DNA from: Bacillota bacterium
GTDB taxonomy: Bacteria > Bacillota > Sulfobacillia > Sulfobacillales > Sulfobacillaceae
Reading direction: 5' to 3'
Length of the DNA: 64,000 bases
Assembly: GCA_021799435.1 (NCBI GenBank)
Contig: JAJZAN010000006.1
Location: 1-64,000, forward strand
Shown here: positions 54,381-62,196 of the stretch, piece after piece
Position numbering within the stretch: the stretch's first letter is position 1
Layout: the number at the start of each line of letters is the position of its first letter
The notes under the pieces: generated by a model
The model's database searches: none
Told to the model about the DNA's origin: nothing
The model's input: only the letters and a program-made list of their open reading frames with translations
Made by a program: the position numbers and the translations under genes

Positions 54381-54512
54381 AATCCGGCAAAAAGCGACCT
54401 TGGGAAGCGATAAGCGTGCCGCCGCATGGAACCTACATCTGGTTCGGCGACGGACCTGGCGACTCTCGCGGAGCTGGGACGCCATCAAGCCATAATTTCC
54501 TTAAATAGCCAC

Positions 54513-54554
54513 CGTGACTTGGATCACGACGCGATGATTCTGGGATGCTATGCT
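54513..54554 (+). promoter_or_regulatory. CRP/FNR-type class II promoter of the first DUF2249 gene
   Basis: Box CGTGA-CTTGGA-TCACG (54513-54528) and -10 TATGCT (54549-54554), 28.5 bases from centre to -10. This puts the box centre near -41, the classic class II activator position, with no separate -35 needed. Confidence 0.75.
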
Positions 54555-54584
54555 CGAAGTCGCACATAGGAGGAGGAAGAATCC

Positions 54585-54854
54585 ATGGACTATCCATCAG
54601 CGATGACACTTAACGCCTGGACCTTACCGTCCAACATCCGGCATGACGTCATATTTCGCGTGCTGGATGCACTACCGCCCTATCAGGCCGTCACACTCAT
54701 CAACGATCATGACCCTAAGCCTTTGTTCTATCAATTGGACGCCGAGCAACCCGGGGTATTTGCACGAGAAACGGTGAACCCCCCACGCCCCGACTTTTTC
54801 GCCGTGCTAATCACACGCCGGCCCAAGGCGGGCGAAATCACCCTACTCTCATAG
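54585..54854 (+). CDS. DUF2249-domain protein (first copy)
   Basis: An 89-residue protein. The core LINDHDPKPLFYQLDAEQPGVF is the DUF2249 signature. These proteins occur in nitrogen-oxide and anaerobic respiration clusters and may bind metal or haem partners; the function is not known. It has GGAGGAGG before ATG 54585, a CRP/FNR class II promoter, and a paralogue at 58813-59046. A decayed ABC exporter begins 22 bases downstream. Confidence 0.88.
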   Translation: MDYPSAMTLNAWTLPSNIRHDVIFRVLDALPPYQAVTLINDHDPKPLFYQLDAEQPGVFARETVNPPRPDFFAVLITRRPKAGEITLLS

Positions 54855-54875
54855 GCGCGCGGAAGAAGAACTTTC

Positions 54876-55805
54876 ATGACGGATTGAGTGTTTCAGGGGC
54901 TGTCCAAGCAATTTGGCTCGGTATGGGCCAACCGCGATATCTCCCTCCCGGTGAAGCCGGGCACCATCGTCGGTTTGCTGGGCCCCAATGGGGCTGGGAA
55001 AACCACGTTGCTGAGGCTGCTGGTGGGGCTCAGTCGCCCCACCTCTGGACACATTGTGATTGGCGGACGAACTGTGGTGCCCGGGAAGTCATGGGTAAAG
55101 GAAACCATCGCTTATCTTCCCCAGCATCCATTGCCCTTGGGCGATTTAACGGTGGAAGAGGCCATCCGTTCAAGCGCCCTCTTGCGCGGACAAAGCCGCG
55201 ATGAGGCGAATCGTAATACCGAACAACTGCTGGAGTCCTTCGATTTACAGCCCCTGCGCCACCGTCAGGTGGCCGGATTGTCAGGAGGCGAACACCGTCT
55301 CGTAGGTATTGCGGGCGTGGGGGTCGCCCCCACGCCCATTTTGGTCTTGGATGAACCGACCAATGAGTTGGGTCCCCTTATGCGGCGCTGCGTCTAGGAT
55401 TTTATTGAGGGGCCGCGGAATCCCGACCGCGTTGTCCCTATTGGTCTCTCACAATGTCTTGGAAGCGGAGCGAGTCTTGGATCGGGTTCTCGTCATGACC
55501 CACGGACAGATTCGCCACGATGGCCATCCCCGGGCACTGTGCGAAGAAGCCGGCGACTTTTTGACGGTGTCCGTCACGGCGACACACGACGTGACCATGC
55601 TGGCTGACGATGTGAGCGGCGTCAGCGACCGCGTCCACTCCCATCCCCCACATTGGAATTTACCGCACCCCGACCGGCTGCTTTGTCTCTTTTGGCTCGC
55701 TGGTTGACTGAACCAGGCCTCATTAGCAGCGTTTCTGTCAATGAGCCGAGCTTGGAAGATGCTTATCTGGCCCTGCGGTACAACAGCGAGGAGAATCCCT
55801 CATGA
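54876..55805 (+). pseudogene. ABC transporter ATP-binding protein, inactivated
   Basis: The remains of a roughly 300-residue ATPase: Walker A GPNGAGKTT, signature LSGGE, Walker B LVLDEPTNE, then LLVSHNVLEAERVLDRV and the C-terminal NEPSLEDAYLAL. It is broken by a TGA at codon 4 (54885-54887), a TAG in the VWDFI position (55396-55398 region), a frameshift near 55430 and another before 55690. The ATGA junction to the permease is still visible. The number and variety of lesions argue against sequencing error. It belongs with the permease and, by position, the DUF2249 gene. Confidence 0.85.
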
Positions 55806-56587
55806 ATGCCATACGACGCGCCTCAGTCGGGACCATGTTTCACGTCCTGCTGCATATGCAATTTGCCCGCCTGCGGCGCAGTTGGCGCCCCTATATTGTG
55901 TTCAGCGTCGTGATGCCTGCCGGGATTGTGTTGCTCCTGCACATCACCAGTCTGGAGCGGAACGCCTCAACATTATTTCCGGGGCCGTGCTGTTATCGGA
56001 GTCTATCGCCACCATTGTCATGCTGTCGCAATACGTGGCCTGGCTCAAAGTCAGCCGCGCGTTGGATCACTATCGCGTTCTCCCCATCTCGTTAGCACTG
56101 CTCATGATTGCGCTGACCACGGTCTATGGGCTCTTTGCCTGGCCGGGAATCTTCCTAATCGCCGCAGAAGGATTTTGGCTCGACCATTTGTCGCTGCACT
56201 TTTCTCTCATGCTTATCCCGCTGTTGCTGTTTACCAGTGTCGCCATGGGATCCCTCGGCAGTCTCATCGGCCTCATGGCCCCCGACGAGGGTCTGGCGGG
56301 ACTGTTTGGCAACCTTGTCATGATGGGGGTCCTGTTCCTGGGGATGGTGCCCGTCGATTCCGTGGGACAATGGTCGTTGGCGTTTTGGATTCTTCCCTCG
56401 ACGGGACCCTTGGATTCTCAAAGGGATTATGTTTCACGGGCCTTTTAACACATGGCCCCATTGGTTGGGACTCGCTCTGTACGCAGCCGTCGCCATGACG
56501 TTGAGCGCAGACGTGATCAAAAAGCCCCAACAGACGGCTACGGGCCCAACCCCTCGTAGGCAACGGGCCCGCCAGCAACGATTTTAG
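55802..56587 (+). pseudogene. ABC-2 type membrane permease, inactivated
   Basis: Partner of the broken ATPase. Three frames together give one protein with about six helices: MNAIRRASVGTMF to LLLHITSLERNA in the first frame, then IISGAVLLSESIATIVML to FWILPS in the second (shift near 55970), then KGIMFHGPFNTWPHWLGLALY to the stop at 56587 in a third (shift near 56410). It overlaps the NIPSNAP gene end. Not functional as it stands. Confidence 0.82.
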
Positions 56588-56883
56588 ACTCGGTAGTAGA
56601 CGCTGGTCGTGAACGAATCGGCGGTAAATGCTTGCCGAGCTTCGTCAGACATGCGCTGATAGGCGGGATCCCTTCGGATGGCCGCGGCCAATGTCTCTAA
56701 TTGGGCTAAACTGTCAAAGTCCATAACCGCTTGAAATGTACCCGGTGCTCCAAACGCCTGATAGTACACCTCCAGGGTCTTTTGGTGGTTACTCTGAAAG
56801 TACTCTTTCATTTGCCGGAAGAGCCCCATCGCTTTATCGCCTTCGCCGGGGTTGGTTCGAAATTCGACCACATAACGGGTCAT
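56584..56883 (-). CDS. NIPSNAP-like dimeric alpha-beta barrel protein
   Basis: A 99-residue protein in the dimeric ferredoxin-like fold group: VVEFRTNPGEGDKAMGLF, LEVYYQAFGAPGTFQAVMDFDSLAQLETLAAAIRRDPAY. Pattern and size fit the NIPSNAP/EthD-like families, which include small stress and degradation proteins. AGGAGAGGAG precedes ATG 56883. Divergent from the AhpD-like gene, sharing 150 bases of promoter region. Confidence 0.75.
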   Translation of the reverse strand: MTRYVVEFRTNPGEGDKAMGLFRQMKEYFQSNHQKTLEVYYQAFGAPGTFQAVMDFDSLAQLETLAAAIRRDPAYQRMSDEARQAFTADSFTTSVYYRV

Positions 56884-56969
56884 GCTCTCGTCTCCTCTCC
56901 TATCTCATCCTAGTTCCTAATTTTAGCAAAATACCCATCATGCACCAAGCGGGACGAATTACTGGCGGC

Positions 56970-57011
56970 CGTGACACACATCACGCCATTTCCTGCCAGA
57001 TGTGGCATGCT
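56970..57011 (+). promoter_or_regulatory. CRP/FNR-type class II promoter of the AhpD-like gene
   Basis: Box CGTGA-CACACA-TCACG (56970-56985) with -10 CATGCT (57006-57011), 28.5 bases from centre to -10. Same geometry as upstream of the first DUF2249 gene. Confidence 0.75.
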
Positions 57012-57034
57012 GTTGAGCGGGAGGAGATGCTTGG

Positions 57035-57514
57035 ATGACTGACAACGTTGACGAATCTATGCGGTTAGATTGGAGCACCGTGTTGCCCGAAGCGCGCGAC
57101 GCCATGGTTCAACTGGAGTCGGTGGCCCACCATGCCGGGCTCCCGCGAGAATTACTTGAGCTAGTCAAAATCCGCGTTTCCCAGGTCAACGGCTGCGCCT
57201 ACTGTCTAGACATGCACACCAAGGAGGCGCGCAATCTGGGTGAGCGGGAACAACGCATTTATGCGCTCCCAGCTTGGCGCGAGACCCCGTTTTACACCCC
57301 GCGAGAGCGAGCCGCCCTTGAATGGGCAGAAGCGGTGACCAAGGTATCCGACGGGGTCCCCGATGCTCTCGTTAAGGCGCTTGAAGAACAATTCAGCGCC
57401 CGGGAAATTGCGGGATTGACGGCTGCCGTCATCGCTATTAATTCCTGGAATCGCTGGGCTATAAGCCTCAAGGCTGAGCAGCCCGGAGCCTATCGCCCAG
57501 ATTTGGCGCGATAA
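57035..57514 (+). CDS. Carboxymuconolactone decarboxylase (AhpD-like) family protein
   Basis: A 159-residue all-helical protein. The redox motif NGCAYCLDMHTKEA (CxxC-x3-H) is the AhpD-type peroxidase centre, followed by ARNLGE and a helix with AALEWAEAVT. Probably removes peroxides with thiol cofactors. GGGAGGAG lies 8 bases before ATG 57035. Preceded by a CRP/FNR class II promoter and followed by a strong terminator: a single-gene unit. Confidence 0.9.
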   Translation: MTDNVDESMRLDWSTVLPEARDAMVQLESVAHHAGLPRELLELVKIRVSQVNGCAYCLDMHTKEARNLGEREQRIYALPAWRETPFYTPRERAALEWAEAVTKVSDGVPDALVKALEEQFSAREIAGLTAAVIAINSWNRWAISLKAEQPGAYRPDLAR

Positions 57515-57550
57515 ACGAGAGGGGCGGTACTCAGACCGCCCCTCTCGTTT
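57513..57550. terminator. Terminator of the AhpD-like gene
   Basis: A perfect 16-bp stem, AAACGAGAGGGGCGGT (57513-57528) with ACCGCCCCTCTCGTTT (57535-57550), six-base loop. The stem begins inside the stop codon. Confidence 0.9.
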
Positions 57551-57643
57551 ATTCAACGGGATGCAAAGAAGGGGCCCAGAGCCGTGCACCCCCATCTTCC
57601 ATCGACCGTTATTGTCGCACCACGCCAACACCATAACAGTGGC

Positions 57644-58515
57644 TTAACCAAAACGGATTGTCCAAGTTCTGGATTTTGACCCTCTGCCCCTGTGGGCGTC
57701 GATGAAGGCTTGCCGCAGTCCCTGTCGACGATCGGCACCGATATAGATGCCAACGTGCGATGCGCCAGAAGCATAGGTCAGAAAGAAGACCCAGTCGCCC
57801 GGCGCCAGTCGGGACCGGGGTACATGGCGGACGGCACGATATAGCTCCCAAGTTGTGCGGCCAATGTGAATGCCGTTTTCGGCCCGCATGCATTGGACCA
57901 GACACGAGCAGTCGAATCCGTGCGGACTCTCTCCTCCCCACACATAGGGCACGCCGCGATAGCGCAGGACCGTTGCAATCACTCGGTGACTCAACCGCCA
58001 GGCCGTGTGGGCCCATCGGGGGGATGCTGCACGGATCGTGATGAAGCTCCCCGCCCGCAATTGGTCAGGATGGCCCAAGTGATTGAGTGCGGCTAATTTT
58101 GGCCAAGTAGTGTGAAAGCGGCGGGCGATGGAGACCAGCGTGTCGCCCCGCTTCACGCGGTATCGCAAGGAGATGATGTGCTTCGTGCGATGGGAGGGTA
58201 CGAGTAGAATAATCTGCCCGGCGCTCGGCTGGTGCAAGTGATTAATCCGCGCCAACGTGACCCAACTGACATGAAAGCGCCCAGCAATCCCCGACAGCGT
58301 ATCGCCCGGCTTGACGCGATACGTGCGGGGCGGAGCCGCTTCGAACGCGGGTGAAGCAAACGACGCCGTGCCACGTTCGCGGGCCGCACGCAGGGGGGTT
58401 CGGTTCGCGGACCTACCACGCCATTACTGCGGAAATAATGGGCACTTTGAAACGATTCACCAACGTGCATTCCCCCGTACATACTTAACACCACGGTACT
58501 GGGAGTCGCCAGCAT
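57644..58515 (-). pseudogene. LysM-LysM-NlpC/P60 cell-wall hydrolase with a frameshift in its N-terminal part
   Basis: Two LysM domains (YRVKPGDTLSGIAGRF and YRVKRGDTLVSIARRF) precede an NlpC/P60 domain with the catalytic Cys in GFDCSC (usually FDCSG), His in SHVGIYIG and a late FIDAHRG. The domain frame is open back to about 58420 but has no normal start there. The frame with a start (ATG 58515, after AAGG) joins it if one base is lost or gained in a run of six C/G at 58393-58398. So the gene is disrupted, phase-variable or misassembled. An alternative start at TTG 58255 would lose the first LysM domain. Confidence 0.65.
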
Positions 58516-58760
58516 TGTACAAGCCTTGTCATGCCATGGTCAATCCTGGCCCCTGGCAGGTAGTCAGCAACTCCATCGGTCAACTTCCGCCAGAAGTGTC
58601 GCGATTACGGCCAATAACGGGGAGCGTGGATTTTGACTTTATACGTGAATTTGTTGTCCTAACACGATCGTCCGTTAAATTTCTACCAAAATCGCCCACG
58701 TGGTCGAATCTTCCAATCAGCGAATTGCGACACGGCCGTCTTCGTGCCGGGGATTTCCGC
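58516..58760. other. Intergenic region between LysM-NlpC/P60 gene and DUF2249 copy 2
   Basis: About 245 bases with no gene recognised. It should contain the promoter for the minus-strand cell-wall hydrolase. Two + strand frames here lack ribosome sites and run across the neighbouring terminator, so they were set aside. Confidence 0.5.
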
Positions 58761-58761
58761 G

Positions 58762-58794
58762 AAAAACAAAACGGGGCGGGTTAAGTGCCGCCCC
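58762..58794 (-). terminator. Terminator of the second DUF2249 gene
   Basis: On the minus strand GGGGCGG (58794-58788) pairs with CCGCCCC (58779-58773), followed by a T-rich tail (GTTTTGTTTTT). It starts 19 bases after the stop at 58813. Confidence 0.85.
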
Positions 58795-58812
58795 AGAACC
58801 TTTTTATACGGC

Positions 58813-59046
58813 TCAATTCCGCGTCAACAAAATTGCAAAACGCGCAGGACCCGATTCTTGGTACTCCACCGAAAACACGCCCGGCTGCTCTGCCTCCAAC
58901 TGGTACAGAAGCGGCTTCGGATCATGGTCGTTGATGAGTAGCGCCGAGAAGCCCTGGGGAACCGCATCAAACGTCGCTAAGATCGTCTGATGCTTAACCG
59001 GCGGCGGCAACAGCGGTGCGTTAATGATAATAACTGGATCAGCCAT
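58813..59046 (-). CDS. DUF2249-domain protein (second copy)
   Basis: A 77-residue paralogue of the gene at 54585-54854: LLINDHDPKPLLYQLEAEQPGVFSVEYQESGPARFAILLTR repeats the same core, with a different N-terminus (PVIIINAPLLPPPVKHQTIL). ATG 59046 lies 10 bases after GGAGGT. It has its own CRP/FNR promoter and terminator, so it is a single-gene unit although 99 bases behind the mevalonate operon. Confidence 0.88.
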   Translation of the reverse strand: MADPVIIINAPLLPPPVKHQTILATFDAVPQGFSALLINDHDPKPLLYQLEAEQPGVFSVEYQESGPARFAILLTRN

Positions 59047-59088
59047 GTGAAACGGTACCTCCCAGTTGCGAAGTGTGTATCCATCCAA

Positions 59089-59131
59089 AGCATACGGCCC
59101 ACGCACAAGAGGCACGGTGACCAGGATCACA
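59089..59131 (-). promoter_or_regulatory. CRP/FNR-type class II promoter of the second DUF2249 gene
   Basis: Minus-strand box TGTGA-TCCTGG-TCACC (59131-59116), one mismatch between half-sites, and -10 TATGCT (59094-59089), 29.5 bases from centre to -10. It sits between the mvaK2 stop and the DUF2249 gene. Confidence 0.72.
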
Positions 59132-59145
59132 CCAACGGGGACAAT

Positions 59146-60243
59146 TTATGCAAAATCGTCCGTGTCGGACAGCACCACCCCCACGGTATCGAGATTCAAC
59201 GGAAGCACTTCAATGCCTCGCCGATTCCACGTCTGGCCCAGCCGGGAGTGCTGCGATCCGGGCATCCACGCTACGATAATGTCGCCACCCCCAGCACCGG
59301 ACGACTTGCCGGCCCCTCCCCACTCTTCTGCCATGTCTAAGGCACTCGTCATCATGGGCGTTTCGATGTCGAGTTGGGCTCGGTTGCTAAATTCCGCGAG
59401 GGCCTGTCGGTTTTTCCTCACCGCCGCAATGAGTTGTGGCCCATCATCGGTTTGCAGTGCTTGGACAAAAGCGCCGACGGCCGCATCGCTTTGGATGAGG
59501 AAACGATTAAAGACATCGGGATGCCGTGCCCGGAACTGGGCTGCACGGTCCAATAAGGCGGGCGTCGAGGCGGCACGACCGGTCCAGCCAACCAGCCATG
59601 GTGGAGCCCGCCGCGCATCGAGAGTCTGGACTCCGAGACCTGGCCAAGGACGGGTAATCAGCTCCACCAGCGAATGACTCGAACCAGCCTGGTTCATCCA
59701 TTCAGGGTCGACGCGCTGGTAATACATAAGGCCGCCGAAAACACTGGCCGCTACGTCCGCCAAGGATCCGCGCGGCTGCGTGGAAAAATGAGCCAAGGAA
59801 GCCAACTTGAAAATCTCCTGCGGGCGCGGGGACCTTGGCAGGGCCCATTTGAGGATCGCCGCAACCATGGCGGCTGTCACTGCGGCGCTGGATCCCAGCC
59901 CATACTTCTCTCCTGATGGTGCGCGAAGTTCACTCGTTGTGGCCAATCGAAAGGGCCATGGAACGCAGTGCAGTTCCCGAAAATAGCGATCCAAGAGAGA
60001 TAGCACCCGAGACGCCAGCTTGAGATCTGGTTCCTGAGTCAACCGATCCACGAGCCGCCCCCACCCGTCGGCGGCAACGCTTGGCGTATTCCCAAACGAT
60101 GCGGAAAAGGTTTTCCCGCTGGTGACCCGGCAGTACAAATAGCGGTCGACCGCTGCCACAAGCCCGGGATGTCCCGGTTCCGTCACAGCATATTCGCCCA
60201 TCAGCATCAGCTTACCGGGGGCACGGGCTGCAACGCGCATCAT
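59146..60243 (-). CDS. mvaK2: Phosphomevalonate kinase
   Basis: A 365-residue GHMP kinase. APGKLMLMGEYAVTEPGHPGLVAAVD is the GHMP N-terminal motif with the phosphomevalonate kinase E-Y-A-V, EKYGLGSSAAVTAA the ATP-binding glycine-rich loop, and GAGGGD in the C-terminal motif. Converts mevalonate-5-phosphate to the diphosphate. It starts inside the mvaD stop (ATGATG). Last gene of the mevalonate operon in this window. Confidence 0.92.
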   Translation of the reverse strand: MMRVAARAPGKLMLMGEYAVTEPGHPGLVAAVDRYLYCRVTSGKTFSASFGNTPSVAADGWGRLVDRLTQEPDLKLASRVLSLLDRYFRELHCVPWPFRLATTSELRAPSGEKYGLGSSAAVTAAMVAAILKWALPRSPRPQEIFKLASLAHFSTQPRGSLADVAASVFGGLMYYQRVDPEWMNQAGSSHSLVELITRPWPGLGVQTLDARRAPPWLVGWTGRAASTPALLDRAAQFRARHPDVFNRFLIQSDAAVGAFVQALQTDDGPQLIAAVRKNRQALAEFSNRAQLDIETPMMTSALDMAEEWGGAGKSSGAGGGDIIVAWMPGSQHSRLGQTWNRRGIEVLPLNLDTVGVVLSDTDDFA

Positions 60244-61229
60244 ATCGAGGATACCGCCTCCACGCCGGGGCCGGGCCGTGTGATGACGACCCCGGTCACG
60301 CCGGGTATACGGGACAGCAGGTCGGCAACGATCCCAGCCTGATGGTGTTCCACCAAAACGACGGGATGAGGTCCGGCATCAATCGTGACGTAGACCTCGA
60401 ACCCTTCCTCTCGCAGTTCTTGAACGCGGCGAATCACGGAGACCGTGGCGCCTGTCCAATACAGCAATGGGGGGACTGCGGCAAGACCCGTGGCATGCAT
60501 CTTTAAGGCATTGGATTCAGCGGCTAATCCGAGCTGAGACAAGTTCTTTTCGTGAATAGCATCCCGAACCCGGGTCAAATCCTCGTTTATGCTGGCAAGC
60601 CACCCCGGATATAAGGGCGAGGTCCGAACCACCCGTTGCATGCCATCTCGACTGGACACGGCCTTGGGTCCTGACTCCACCCGAACCACCACAAAAGCCA
60701 ACAACGGCCAACTGTCCATAGTCCTCAGCGGAACCGCGTAAGAGTCTTGGCCGTCATCCCGGTTCCCTCTCAGCCACTCGACGAATCCGCCATGAATGGA
60801 CCGGCTCGCGGAACCAGACCCGAGACGGGCAAGCCGCGACAGCTCCGGGAGAGACCAAGGAAGCCGCAGAGTGAGTGCAAATGCCTTCGTTAACGCCGCG
60901 AACGCCGCCGACGAGGACGCCAATCCCGCAGCTATCGGCATGTTGGCCGTCGTACGCGCTGTGACTCCCCCCGAAACTCCCGCGCAGGCCCTGAGTCGGC
61001 TGAAAAAGTCTGAGGCACGCTGCGTTTCTTGCGATGACGCCGGAACCCCGTTCACGAATAGACAGTCATCCTGCTGAAGAGGTTCCACAACCACAGAAGC
61101 GGTGACTGAATAGTGGTCCAGGGTGACGGAAATGCTCCCGTTCATGGGAAGGTTAAGGTACGGGTCGCGCTTCCCCCAGTATTTCACCAGCGCAATGTTG
61201 ATGTGGGCCCGGGCGATCCCTTCTTCCAT
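60240..61229 (-). CDS. mvaD: Diphosphomevalonate decarboxylase
   Basis: A 329-residue GHMP protein with ALVKYWGKRD near the N-terminus, MPIAAGLASSSAAFAALTKA and GSGSASRSIHGGFVEW, the signature of mevalonate diphosphate decarboxylases, including the catalytic-lysine region and substrate-binding Arg. It yields isopentenyl diphosphate. ATG 61229 follows GAAGGGG; a longer frame to 61292 overlaps the kinase upstream. Confidence 0.95.
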   Translation of the reverse strand: MEEGIARAHINIALVKYWGKRDPYLNLPMNGSISVTLDHYSVTASVVVEPLQQDDCLFVNGVPASSQETQRASDFFSRLRACAGVSGGVTARTTANMPIAAGLASSSAAFAALTKAFALTLRLPWSLPELSRLARLGSGSASRSIHGGFVEWLRGNRDDGQDSYAVPLRTMDSWPLLAFVVVRVESGPKAVSSRDGMQRVVRTSPLYPGWLASINEDLTRVRDAIHEKNLSQLGLAAESNALKMHATGLAAVPPLLYWTGATVSVIRRVQELREEGFEVYVTIDAGPHPVVLVEHHQAGIVADLLSRIPGVTGVVITRPGPGVEAVSSI

Positions 61230-61242
61230 TCCACTCACCCCT

Positions 61243-62196
61243 TCAGTTAATGGCGGAGAGACCCGTCCCCCGGACAATGGGTGTCCACACACGGGTTGCC
61301 CCGGCTGACATTAGAACATCCGCCAATTGCCGCTGTTGCTGAATGTCTTTTGCCAGAACAACCATGGAACCCCCGCCGCCGCCGCCCGTCAGTTTCGCTC
61401 CCAGAGCTTCATGACGGAGGGCCGCTGCAACCAGTTGCTCCACTTCCGACGTTGCAGCGTTTAAGGCCGCCAATTCCCGATGCACTTCAATCATTAAGGC
61501 GCCTAAATAGGGATAATCCCCGTGCTCGATGGCGGGCCGCGACGCTGCGGTTAATGCACCGATGCGATCAATAGGCCCGGTTCCCGATCCTAGTCGCTCC
61601 TGCAGGGCCCGAACCTGCTGCACGGTATGCCGGGTGTTCCCCGGTTGCGATGATGCGGCCACGACCAGGTACATCGGAGTCGGAATGGCGACGATTTCAG
61701 GACTTCTCCCTCGCACAAACCACAGTGGGTCCAGTCCGGTTGTCGCCTGAGCATCCACCCCGCTCGGTTCTCCATGGCACATAGTTTCACTGACGGCCAC
61801 CAATTCCAGCAATGTCTCACGGGGGAGCGGGGCGCCGGCCAAGTGATACAAAGCCCGAGCCACCGCTGCCGCCACCGCCGCACTCGAGCCCAAGCCATAA
61901 CCGGCAGGAATATCCGATCGGATGGTGATGCCAATCGGCCTCCGCCATTTTATCCGCTCGAGACCTTCCACAATGAGAAGACGAAGCCCTGCCAATTCGC
62001 TTGGGGCATTCTGAAGTGGGCCCCGATAATAGGTGCAGTCAAGCCAGTCATCGCCCTCCCGTGAGGTGGCTTCAGCGCTGACTTTGATTTCTGGAAGCGG
62101 CACAGCCACTGCCGGAAACCCGTAGACCACGGCGTGCTCGCCCATCAGAATGGCCTTTCCGTGCGCATCCCCTCTCCCGCTTTTCCCATGGGTCAT
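61243..62196 (-). CDS. mvaK1: Mevalonate kinase
   Basis: A 317-residue GHMP kinase. GKAILMGEHAVVYGFPAVAVPL is the mevalonate kinase N-terminus with the E-H-A-V-V-Y motif, PAGYGLGSSAAVAAAVARAL binds ATP and LTGGGGGGSMVVL is the C-terminal glycine motif. Phosphorylates mevalonate. Overlaps the mvaA stop by ATGA and is 13 bases ahead of mvaD. Confidence 0.95.
   Translation of the reverse strand: MTHGKSGRGDAHGKAILMGEHAVVYGFPAVAVPLPEIKVSAEATSREGDDWLDCTYYRGPLQNAPSELAGLRLLIVEGLERIKWRRPIGITIRSDIPAGYGLGSSAAVAAAVARALYHLAGAPLPRETLLELVAVSETMCHGEPSGVDAQATTGLDPLWFVRGRSPEIVAIPTPMYLVVAASSQPGNTRHTVQQVRALQERLGSGTGPIDRIGALTAASRPAIEHGDYPYLGALMIEVHRELAALNAATSEVEQLVAAALRHEALGAKLTGGGGGGSMVVLAKDIQQQRQLADVLMSAGATRVWTPIVRGTGLSAIN

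Noticed and set aside
54176-54427. 83-codon minus-strand frame between the Cys/His gene and the DUF2249 gene
   Set aside because: It contains the CRP/FNR box and its -10 element, has no ribosome site and a basic shadow-like composition; the region is better read as regulatory.
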